A stretch of 64,000 nucleotides of DNA. It comes from Eubacterium sp. GTDB lineage: Bacteria; Bacillota; Clostridia; Lachnospirales; Lachnospiraceae. Positions 36,621-43,282 of the stretch are shown one piece after another. Each line of letters opens with the position of its first letter. The first letter of the stretch is position 1. The notes under the pieces are model-generated. The model was not told where the DNA came from, ran no database searches, and saw only the letters and a list, made by a program, of their open reading frames with translations. Location of the stretch: assembly GCA_017472565.1 (NCBI GenBank), contig JAFUPY010000038.1:23870-87869 (forward strand), read 5' to 3'. The position numbers and the translations under genes were made by a program.

Positions 36621-37307
36621 CTACATTTCACTCTGACGTTTTTTTACTGTTTCCAGATTTTTTACGATATAATTTCTTGCCCAAAGCTGGTGTCCTTCCA
36701 ACCCATCACATACTTTTGCAAAATCGTTTTCTTTTACTGCTTCGTAAATAGTTTCAAAATATGTAATACCTGTGTGGTAGAGTTCCCCACTGCCCCCTTC
36801 TTCTCTTGGCATTGCAAACAATGCATGAAGAATCTGATCCATACCGGTCAAAGAAGCCATGTTGTTGACCAGCAAGCTGTTGTTTGAATTTTTAAAGAAC
36901 ACATCTTTAATGCTTTTTATGCACTGACAGCTTTGGATCACACCATCAGAATGTCTGTAATCCTCAATAAATGCACCGATTTCTGCAGCCATTTCTTCAA
37001 TGTTACCACGTTTCATCGCGTATCGTGCTGCTGTCATCTCATAAGCAAAGGACACTTCCTGGAACATACGCACATCATCCGGAGTCACATCAATCACACG
37101 GGCACCAACATTGTTTTCAAATTCAATCAAACCTTCGTTTAGCAGTCTGTTCAATGCCTCTCTTACAGGGGTGGAGCTTACACCATACTCTTCCTGTAAT
37201 TTACTAACATTTAACTTACTTCCAAATGGAAGTTCCAAGCCAACAATTCTTTCCTTTAATTTTTCATAAACCTGATCAACCAGGGACATTCTTTTAATAA
37301 CAGCCAT
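36621..37307 (-). CDS. GntR-family regulator, FadR (FCD) subfamily
   Basis: The 228-residue protein has an N-terminal winged helix (VYEKLKERIVGLELPFGSKLNVSKLQEEYGVSSTPVREALNRLLNEGLIEF) and an all-helical FCD effector domain, as in regulators of carboxylate and aromatic catabolism. The start at 37307 follows GAGGAG by nine bases; a longer in-frame extension has no ribosome binding site. It lies directly downstream of the phloroglucinol-type operon, with its own promoter, and is the natural candidate for its regulator (inference). Confidence 0.88.
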   Translation of the reverse strand: MAVIKRMSLVDQVYEKLKERIVGLELPFGSKLNVSKLQEEYGVSSTPVREALNRLLNEGLIEFENNVGARVIDVTPDDVRMFQEVSFAYEMTAARYAMKRGNIEEMAAEIGAFIEDYRHSDGVIQSCQCIKSIKDVFFKNSNNSLLVNNMASLTGMDQILHALFAMPREEGGSGELYHTGITYFETIYEAVKENDFAKVCDGLEGHQLWARNYIVKNLETVKKRQSEM

Positions 37308-37400
37308 GGAATACTTCTCCTCTTGTCTCAATGTATTTATAGTAAAACACAAAATAGATGCGTTTGTTATCCCAAATCGAAATTTTACATTTGATATTTT

Positions 37401-37430
37401 GCATAATAACAAATCCTTGCTTTATTATGC
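37401..37430. promoter_or_regulatory. Inverted repeat overlapping the GntR promoter
   Basis: GCATAATAA (37401-37409) and TTATTATGC (37422-37430) are perfect 9-base arms. One arm includes the -10 element of the GntR promoter, so this is a candidate autoregulatory site. Confidence 0.5.
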
Positions 37431-37452
37431 CACAACTTTGTTAAATTGTAAA
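37424..37452 (-). promoter_or_regulatory. Sigma-A promoter of the GntR gene
   Basis: TTTACA (37452-37447), 17 bases, CATAAT (37429-37424) on the minus strand. Confidence 0.7.
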
Positions 37453-37464
37453 CCAACTATATCG

Positions 37465-37494
37465 TAAAAAAAGAGACCTGCAATCACAGGTCTC
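37465..37494 (-). terminator. Terminator of the phloroglucinol-type operon
   Basis: GAGACCTG and CAGGTCTC, 8 perfect pairs, then seven T on the minus strand, directly after the zinc-ribbon gene. Confidence 0.88.
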
Positions 37495-37501
37495 CTTCTC
37501 A

Positions 37502-37690
37502 CTATTCTACTTCAAAGTATTCTGCATCGTCTACCTGACGTGCACCTTCTTTTTCGTAAACACCCATTACTTTACATTTTGGACAATAGCCGAACTCTTC
37601 GCCAAATTCCTGCATCAGGTCAAGGGCATATTCGAACTTGAATCCGCATTCAGGGCAATGGTAGTACATATATAAAGCTCCCCAAGTCAT
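37502..37690 (-). CDS. Small zinc-ribbon protein, last gene of the catabolic operon
   Basis: A 62-residue protein with two CxxC pairs: CPECGFKFEY near the start and CPKCKVMGVY about 25 residues later, followed by an acidic tail. This resembles a rubredoxin-like or zinc-ribbon fold. GGAGGG lies before the ATG, and the gene follows the beta-keto acid cleavage enzyme by 14 bases, so the two are probably translated from one message. Its role in the pathway is unknown; it could be an electron carrier, a subunit, or a metal-handling protein. Confidence 0.75.
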   Translation of the reverse strand: MTWGALYMYYHCPECGFKFEYALDLMQEFGEEFGYCPKCKVMGVYEKEGARQVDDAEYFEVE

Positions 37691-37704
37691 GGTTCACCCT
37701 CCGA

Positions 37705-38544
37705 TTATTTCATGCCAAGGATTTCACGAGCTTCGTCTGGAGTAGCAACTTCGTTACCATATTCACGGATAACACGTGCTGCTCTTTCAACGAACTGAGC
37801 GTTGCTGTCAGCAAGAACGCCTTTCGCGTACATAACGTTGTCTTCCATACCTACACGGATATGTCCGCCAAGTGCTACTGCACCATAGAGCATTTCTAAT
37901 GCGCTGTGGCCAACACCGAAGCAAGACCATGTAGAACCTGGGCAAAGAGCTTCCATAGTTTCTTTCATGAATACTAAGTTCTTCATAGAACCTGGGATAC
38001 CGTTAGCACATCCCATACAGAACTGGAAGTGTAATGGAGCTTTTAACACACCTTTTTTCAGGTAGTAAGCAGCATTTCCGATCATACCTGGATCGAATAC
38101 TTCGATTTCTGGTTTTGTACCAGTTTCCTGGAATAAGTAACCACAGTCTGTTAAGAATTTTGGTGTATTTAAGAATAAACCACTGTGTAACCAGTTCATA
38201 GAACCACAGTCATAAGAAGCCATTTCTGGTTTTAATTCTTTGATGTGAGCAACACGAAGTTCATCATCAGCGTGGATATCACCAGATGTTGTTAAGTTAA
38301 GGATGATATCACAATCTGGGTATCTTTCATGGATTAAATCAACTGTTTCTTTGAATTTAACAGGATCCATAACACCGTTACCGTTGTCATCTCTCATATG
38401 AAGATGAGCGATTGCAGCGCCGGCTTTCCAGCAAGCGTATACATCATCAGCGATTTCTGATGGTGTCATTGGTACGTTAGGGTTGTTTTCTTTTTTTGGC
38501 CATGCGCCTGTTACAGCAGCTGTGATAATAGTTTTCTTTGCCAT
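37705..38544 (-). CDS. Beta-keto acid cleavage enzyme (BKACE); probable triacetate acetoacetate-lyase
   Basis: The 279-residue protein has the BKACE (DUF849) signature: N-terminal KKTIITAAVTGAW, the zinc pair H47 and H49 in AHLHMRD, and GHIRVGMEDN near the C-terminus. BKACEs cleave a beta-keto acid with acetyl-CoA to acetoacetate and a new acyl-CoA. With its operon partners the best substrate is triacetate (3,5-dioxohexanoate), giving acetoacetate and acetoacetyl-CoA, as in Clostridial phloroglucinol degradation. The family is certain; the substrate is inferred from context. 3-keto-5-aminohexanoate is the main alternative, but lysine-fermentation genes are absent. Confidence 0.85.
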   Translation of the reverse strand: MAKKTIITAAVTGAWPKKENNPNVPMTPSEIADDVYACWKAGAAIAHLHMRDDNGNGVMDPVKFKETVDLIHERYPDCDIILNLTTSGDIHADDELRVAHIKELKPEMASYDCGSMNWLHSGLFLNTPKFLTDCGYLFQETGTKPEIEVFDPGMIGNAAYYLKKGVLKAPLHFQFCMGCANGIPGSMKNLVFMKETMEALCPGSTWSCFGVGHSALEMLYGAVALGGHIRVGMEDNVMYAKGVLADSNAQFVERAARVIREYGNEVATPDEAREILGMK

Positions 38545-38582
38545 TTTTGTTTTTCCTCATTTCTTATTTATAAACTTTGAAC

Positions 38583-38610
38583 AAGCCCATTGCACTACTG
38601 CAACGGGCTT
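38583..38610 (-). repeat. Hairpin between the cyclase and BKACE genes
   Basis: AAGCCCGTTGCA and TGCAATGGGCTT form a 12-base stem (one G-U) with loop GTAG. The minus strand has no T run after it, so it is more likely an mRNA processing or stabilising element than a full terminator. Confidence 0.65.
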
Positions 38611-38643
38611 ATTCTTATATTTTTTTGATAAATCCAATCAAAA

Positions 38644-39654
38644 TTATTTGTTACGGTTGAAAAGTCTCTGGATGTAATCAAGACCGGAAAGACCGTAATC
38701 TGCTTCTTCACCATAACCTGTTCCGCAGTATTTGTATTTTCTTTCTGGAACGGATTTGTCGATGTTTTCTTCATCAACGTAAGCAACTGGATGAGCCATA
38801 GAGCCATCGCCCATGTACCATCTGATTGGGTAGCAGTGGAATTCAAACCATCTACCTGGAATAATCTGATCAAGATCACCACCAAGGTTTTCAACACCAA
38901 CGATACCATGACCAAGCATTTCTTTGTGACATGGTTCCCATGTTCCCCAGCATCCGATAGCTTCTAAGTCACCGAAGTTTTCATCGTATTTTTCCTGACC
39001 GAAGATTCTGATGTATTCTTCTTTATCGAATTCAGCGTAAGCTTCTTCGCCAAAGAGTTCTTTGTATTCTTCTACGATTGGTCTACCAGTAGCACCAAGA
39101 AGGTTCATTCTTGTCATACCGTTAGTACCCATAGCTGTGTGAAGTGGGTGGTCAAGAGCCTGACCGTCCATAGCTACACATTTAACGCCCTGTTTTACAA
39201 ACCATTTACCAGCTTTGTTACCTGTACCAGCTGCGTAATGATAGTAAGCTTTGGAATCGTCGAAGTAACGATGCATACCAGAGTTAATGCAAAGGATCTT
39301 GCCTTTCAGATCACCGTCTTTTAAGCCGTATTCTTTCATACAAGCATCAAGATGTTCGTCTGTGATCAGACCCCATGGTTCGATATCGATTTTGAATACG
39401 ATAGCTTCGCCTGCATAAGCATCAGCTGGCATTTCATGTGTATAACGAGCACGTCTGCCATCGAATTCGTATTCCATAACGTGACGTGGTGCATCACAGT
39501 GTGTACCTGTATGCATTGTACATGTGATTCTCTGTGTAAGAACACCACCTTTTGCCATGGAATGTGCTCCTACGATATCTGGCTTGTCAAAATATGGCCA
39601 ACGTGGAATTTCTGCACTAAATGGATGCGCTAAATCTACAACTACTTTTCCCAT
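38644..39654 (-). CDS. Cyclase-family hydrolase; probable dihydrophloroglucinol cyclohydrolase
   Basis: The 336-residue protein belongs to the cyclase/kynurenine formamidase family, with metal-binding motif HTGTHCDAPRH (H48, H52, D54, H58) and a downstream DGQALDHPLHT segment. Family members hydrolyse cyclic or amide bonds with a divalent metal. In the phloroglucinol pathway such an enzyme opens the 1,3-diketone ring of dihydrophloroglucinol to 3-hydroxy-5-oxohexanoate. The protein is longer than the usual 210-260 residues of the family, with a C-terminal extension (about 250-336). Family sure, substrate inferred. Confidence 0.8.
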   Translation of the reverse strand: MGKVVVDLAHPFSAEIPRWPYFDKPDIVGAHSMAKGGVLTQRITCTMHTGTHCDAPRHVMEYEFDGRRARYTHEMPADAYAGEAIVFKIDIEPWGLITDEHLDACMKEYGLKDGDLKGKILCINSGMHRYFDDSKAYYHYAAGTGNKAGKWFVKQGVKCVAMDGQALDHPLHTAMGTNGMTRMNLLGATGRPIVEEYKELFGEEAYAEFDKEEYIRIFGQEKYDENFGDLEAIGCWGTWEPCHKEMLGHGIVGVENLGGDLDQIIPGRWFEFHCYPIRWYMGDGSMAHPVAYVDEENIDKSVPERKYKYCGTGYGEEADYGLSGLDYIQRLFNRNK

Positions 39655-39693
39655 TTTAAGTTACCTCCGTAAAATAAATATAAATATAATTTT

Positions 39694-39729
39694 GATACGG
39701 AGCATGCTGCTAAGCAGCATGTCCGTATA
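39694..39729 (-). repeat. Strong hairpin between the dehydrogenase and cyclase genes
   Basis: ATACGGA-CATGCTGC and GCAGCATG-(C)-TCCGTAT arms form a long, nearly perfect stem with loop TTA. No T run follows, so partial termination or mRNA stability control is likely. Confidence 0.7.
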
Positions 39730-39776
39730 TCATCAATGAATTGTGCCTTGCTATAGTATAGCCAGGGATGGCAAGA

Positions 39777-40730
39777 TTATTTGCCGTATACCATCTTGAT
39801 AAGATATTCGTTTAATCCTGCGTTGGTTTCAGCGATTTCTTCTTCTGTATACTTCATGAAACCTTCTTTATAACCATCGATTGTTTCAGCACGGAAACCA
39901 AGTTTCTCAGCTTCTAACATTTCTTTCACGATTGGAGATGGTTCATGATTGTCTGCCAGATGTTTTAATACATAGCTGTGGATGTTCCATGTAAGCTGTG
40001 TACCAACCATATCAGAGTTTACTAATGGTGGTAAGTATGGAAGTCTTAAACCAAAGCTGTATTTACATGCATCGTCAACAGTCTTAGCATCAGCGATACC
40101 CTGATCAACGATAGAGATTGCTTCACGCCATAAAGCATGCTGCATTCTGTTTGCGATAAATCCAGGAACGTCTTTTTTACAAAGAACTGGTTTTTTACCA
40201 GCTGCTGTTAATGTTTCCATTACGATGTCGATAACTTCATCAGATGTATCTGGAGTTTTAACAACTTCTACTAATGGAATAAGGTGTGCTGGATTCCAGA
40301 AGTGTGCGCCTGCAACTCTTTCTTTGTGTTTACATTTGGAAGCAATTTCTGTTGGGCTCATTACAGATGTATTTGTTAAGAAGATTGCTTTTTCAGAAAC
40401 TACTTCTTCCAGACCTGCAAATAAGTCCTGTTTGATTTCCATTACTTCTGGTACACATTCGATAAAGAGTTCTGCATTTTTAACGCATTCTTCATTTTTA
40501 TCAAAAGCGATATTGATTTTGGATACGATTTCATCGATATAGGATGGTTCGAAAACTCCCTTATCAACTAACTGCTGAAGGTTATCGCGTACTTTATCGC
40601 GGATGTCTGGTCCACGATTGGAAGAACGAAGAATTGTTACTTCTGCACCTTCGATGCTAGCTAATACCTGAGCGATTGCACTACCCATCATACCGCCGCC
40701 GCAAACAACGAATTTTGTTAACTTAGCCAT
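39777..40730 (-). CDS. 3-hydroxyacyl-CoA dehydrogenase-like enzyme; probable 3-hydroxy-5-oxohexanoate dehydrogenase
   Basis: The 317-residue protein has the NAD-binding GGGMMGSAIA (11-20), the catalytic His143 in AHFWNPAH, and the C-terminal helical domain of the family (PGFIANRMQHALWREA). The N-terminus GAEVTILRSSNRG replaces the usual acidic tip that favours NAD. L-carnitine dehydrogenase and 3-hydroxybutyryl-CoA dehydrogenase are related. In this operon oxidation of the hydroxyl of 3-hydroxy-5-oxohexanoate to triacetate is the logical step before the BKACE. Substrate assignment is by context. Confidence 0.82.
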   Translation of the reverse strand: MAKLTKFVVCGGGMMGSAIAQVLASIEGAEVTILRSSNRGPDIRDKVRDNLQQLVDKGVFEPSYIDEIVSKINIAFDKNEECVKNAELFIECVPEVMEIKQDLFAGLEEVVSEKAIFLTNTSVMSPTEIASKCKHKERVAGAHFWNPAHLIPLVEVVKTPDTSDEVIDIVMETLTAAGKKPVLCKKDVPGFIANRMQHALWREAISIVDQGIADAKTVDDACKYSFGLRLPYLPPLVNSDMVGTQLTWNIHSYVLKHLADNHEPSPIVKEMLEAEKLGFRAETIDGYKEGFMKYTEEEIAETNAGLNEYLIKMVYGK

Positions 40731-40757
40731 TTTTAAAATCTCCTTAATCTATACTAA

Positions 40758-41552
40758 TTAGCAAACTAAGTAACCACCGGAGCAGTCACATGCAGAACCT
40801 GTGATGAAGTTAGAAGCGTCAGAGGATAAGAATAAAGCGTATCCTACGAAATCTTCTGGTTCAGCAAGACGACCGATTGGTTCACGTTTCATGAAGTTTT
40901 TGTATACTTCAGATGTTTCATCAAACATCCATTCTGTTAATTCGCTACGGAATACAGTTGGAAGAATGGAGTTAACGTTGATACCGTATTTTGCAGATAA
41001 GTCACAAGCCATGGAAGCTACCATAAGGTCTGCACCACCTTTAGATGTACAGTATCCTGTGTAACCAGCCATACCACGTTTGGATCTCTGAGATGTAACA
41101 ACTACGATCTTACCGCCTTTACCCTGTTCAACCATCTGGTGAGCAACGTATTTAAGAACGATATATACGGATTTACAGTCAGCATCCATGATGTACTGCC
41201 AATCTTCTACAGACTGATCAAGGATGTTCTGTGGTTTGTTGTAACCATGGCAAACAGCAAGGATGTTGATTTCGCCATATTTTTCAACTGTAGCAGCTAC
41301 GATAGCCTGTACGTCTTCTACTTTTGCAGGATCGCCTGTTACATATGCGCTGTCGATACCTTCAGCTGCGAATTCATCCTGTAATTCCTGTAATTTGCCT
41401 GCGTTACGGCCTGTCATCATAACTTTAGCGCCAGCATAACCATAAGCTTTTGCTAAAACTTTACCTAAAGCGCCTGTAGCACCTGTTACTAATGCAACTT
41501 TACCTTCAACAGAAAACATATTCTGTACAAATTCTTTTTTTACACTAACCAT
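40758..41552 (-). CDS. SDR-family oxidoreductase; probable phloroglucinol reductase
   Basis: The 264-residue short-chain dehydrogenase has the TGxxxGxG cofactor motif (TGATGALGK, about 23-31), the GRN basic residue region typical of NADPH binding, and the catalytic triad Ser154, Tyr167, Lys171 (YCTSK). The C-terminus, [16 protein letters not shown], carries extra cysteines. Phloroglucinol reductase of Eubacterium oxidoreducens is an NADPH-dependent enzyme of similar size that makes dihydrophloroglucinol. In operon context that is the best assignment, but sugar or fatty-acid reductases are possible. Confidence 0.78.
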   Translation of the reverse strand: MVSVKKEFVQNMFSVEGKVALVTGATGALGKVLAKAYGYAGAKVMMTGRNAGKLQELQDEFAAEGIDSAYVTGDPAKVEDVQAIVAATVEKYGEINILAVCHGYNKPQNILDQSVEDWQYIMDADCKSVYIVLKYVAHQMVEQGKGGKIVVVTSQRSKRGMAGYTGYCTSKGGADLMVASMACDLSAKYGINVNSILPTVFRSELTEWMFDETSEVYKNFMKREPIGRLAEPEDFVGYALFLSSDASNFITGSACDCSGGYLVC

Positions 41553-41637
41553 TTTGATTGGTCCTCCTAAAAATAATGTTTATACCGCGTGGTTCCACAA
41601 CGGATTCCTGTCAATATTGAAACAAGTGATCGTTCAA

Positions 41638-41988
41638 TTAAACTCCTGGATATGTGATGATTACGAGAACTCTTGCAGCGTAATCTGTTTCATTTTCGAA
41701 GTAACGTTCTTCGTTTGGTCCCATAGAGAATGTATCGCCAACATTAAGTTTCCATTCGTTACCTTCTCTGTCTCTTACTGTCATCTGACCCTGTAAGATG
41801 TAGTAAACTTTTTCGCATGCATTGTCAGCATATCCCCAACCTGCGCCACCGTGTGGTTCAAAGTGAGACATACCAACCCAGAATTTCTGAGCGCCTGTTT
41901 CTTCTTTGCCGTGGAATCTTCTCAGAACCACGCCATGATGTCCTGGTGCTTCGTAAACTGTTGCGTTTTCAAATGTGTTTTTTACCAT
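41638..41988 (-). CDS. Cupin-domain protein, first gene of the catabolic operon
   Basis: The 116-residue protein is a single small cupin: motif 1 (HFEPHGGAGWGYADNACEKVYYILQG) with His and Glu ligands, and motif 2 (GDTFSMGPNEERYFEN) which lacks the usual histidine. It opens the operon directly behind the promoter, 85 bases before the reductase. It may bind a metal with a reduced ligand set, act as a small-molecule sensor, or isomerise a pathway intermediate. None of the known pathway steps clearly needs it. Confidence 0.8.
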   Translation of the reverse strand: MVKNTFENATVYEAPGHHGVVLRRFHGKEETGAQKFWVGMSHFEPHGGAGWGYADNACEKVYYILQGQMTVRDREGNEWKLNVGDTFSMGPNEERYFENETDYAARVLVIITYPGV

Positions 41989-42060
41989 AATACTATCTCC
42001 TTTCGATATACGAACAACCTAAATCCTGCCAAGAAATTTTTGGCAAAATTCGTTACTCTT

Positions 42061-42089
42061 AGTATAGGTAATTTTTGTTTTTTATGCAA
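42061..42089 (-). promoter_or_regulatory. Sigma-A promoter of the phloroglucinol-type operon
   Basis: TTGCAT (42089-42084), 17 bases, TATACT (42066-42061) on the minus strand, giving a leader of about 65 bases before the cupin gene. Confidence 0.85.
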
Positions 42090-42133
42090 TACATACAAAA
42101 TTGTTATCTAGGAACCATTTGGTAACCCGCAAA

Positions 42134-42143
42134 GGTAATTACC
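42134..42143. promoter_or_regulatory. GGTAATTACC palindrome upstream of the operon promoter
   Basis: A perfect 10-base palindrome 45 bases upstream of the -35, in the longer context AAGGTAATTACCATT, with further partial GGTTACC copies nearby. The form GGT-N4-ACC is compatible with a FadR-type GntR operator. Its position would suit an activator or looping repressor. Confidence 0.5.
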
Positions 42144-42243
42144 ATTTTGTACATTTTTATATTTTTAAGCGATTTTATTTGGTCATTTTTCATACTAACA
42201 ACTTTGTTTTTTGTTGTATTTGCACAAATATTTATTAGAATTT

Positions 42244-42286
42244 AAAAATCCCTTGGAAGGTTCTTAGAAATTAACCTTCCAAGGGA
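42244..42286 (-). terminator. Terminator of the CobW-family pair
   Basis: TCCCTTGGAAGGTT and AACCTTCCAAGGGA, a perfect 14-pair stem followed by TTTTT on the minus strand. Confidence 0.9.
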
Positions 42287-42326
42287 TAACTTTGTACTTA
42301 TAAAAATACAATATTTTTCTTATATT

Positions 42327-43271
42327 TTAGCTAAAATATACCAACTCATCTGCTGGTGCTTCTGCCGGATTGACCTCTACCGCATACAAAACAGGTCCTT
42401 TGCCTCGATACTCCTTGGCAAACTCTACTTTGATCTCTGCTGTAATATCAATCCAGGTCTTATGACCAAGTTCTTTGGCTCTGTCATACTTGCATTTAAA
42501 ACCGATGAATTGAATGTCATCCTCGCAGCATGTCATAGCAAAACGGCCTGGCACGAACATTGGCTTCTTGCCCAGTTTTTCCGGACGATATACATAGCCC
42601 AAGAATCGAACCTTTTTGCCGGCATAGTTTTCCGGATGATCCTGCACATCCAGGTAAAAGATACCGTAGTCTTCGTCTGTGATGTGAATCAGATCCTGAT
42701 TGATATCGTATGGCAGTTCTTCCATATCGCTCTGATCAATGGACCCGTCTTCACGCTCATACACACACTGTGCCTTACGGTTGATGGCCTTAATGGTACG
42801 GCGGAACTTTGCCTTTGGTGTTTCCTCCGTACAGCGGTTGAAAATAACCACATCTGCATTGAACACCTGCTCCATCATCATGGAACGCATGTTGTTTAAG
42901 TACATTTCGTATGTGGAAGCATCTACCGTTGCAAGCTGCTGTACGATGACCCAATCCTTTGGAAGATTCATTTCCAGAATCTTGGCCGCTTCCCATGTAC
43001 CGTTGTATTCGATAAATACCTGATCTGGCTGGAACTCTGTATCACAGGCCTGAAGGTAGCTTTCGGTAAATTCTTCTTCCGACTGCACACCCACTACCAG
43101 TGTTTTATATTCCGCAAGTTTTTCTTCGTCGTATTCCACATCACCGTCCTCGCAGGCAATGATAAGACTTCTGTTTCCAACGCCAAAATCATTTTCCAGC
43201 AGGGTTTCCATGATCAGGGATGTTTTGCCGCTGTCCATGAAGCCGGTAAATAAATATACTGGGATTTCCAT
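42327..43271 (-). CDS. CobW/G3E-family GTPase without the CxCC motif
   Basis: The 314-residue P-loop protein has a Walker A variant TGFMDSGKTSL (9-19) and a G3E-type domain. The metal-binding CxCC found in most CobW proteins is missing, and the NKxD position reads FNRCTEE, so nucleotide specificity may differ. A C-terminal beta domain with paired cysteines (MTCCEDD) follows (about 210-314). It starts 11 bases after the stop of a second CobW gene with a Cys/His tail. The pair resembles a metal delivery system; the metal is not known. Confidence 0.8.
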   Translation of the reverse strand: MEIPVYLFTGFMDSGKTSLIMETLLENDFGVGNRSLIIACEDGDVEYDEEKLAEYKTLVVGVQSEEEFTESYLQACDTEFQPDQVFIEYNGTWEAAKILEMNLPKDWVIVQQLATVDASTYEMYLNNMRSMMMEQVFNADVVIFNRCTEETPKAKFRRTIKAINRKAQCVYEREDGSIDQSDMEELPYDINQDLIHITDEDYGIFYLDVQDHPENYAGKKVRFLGYVYRPEKLGKKPMFVPGRFAMTCCEDDIQFIGFKCKYDRAKELGHKTWIDITAEIKVEFAKEYRGKGPVLYAVEVNPAEAPADELVYFS

Positions 43272-43282
43272 GTCTTTCTCTC

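Larger units (their letters stand above)
41989..42326. other. Intergenic region between the catabolic operon and the CobW genes
   Basis: No gene is visible. It holds the operon promoter (42061-42089), an upstream palindrome (42134-42143), other partial GGTAACC / GGAACC repeats at 42111-42127, and the terminator of the CobW genes (42244-42286). Confidence 0.8.

Noticed and set aside
37705-38544. Lysine fermentation (3-keto-5-aminohexanoate cleavage) as the operon function
   Set aside because: The BKACE fits the family, but lysine 2,3-aminomutase, 5,6-aminomutase and the 3,5-diaminohexanoate dehydrogenase are absent, while a cyclase-family hydrolase and an SDR are present.
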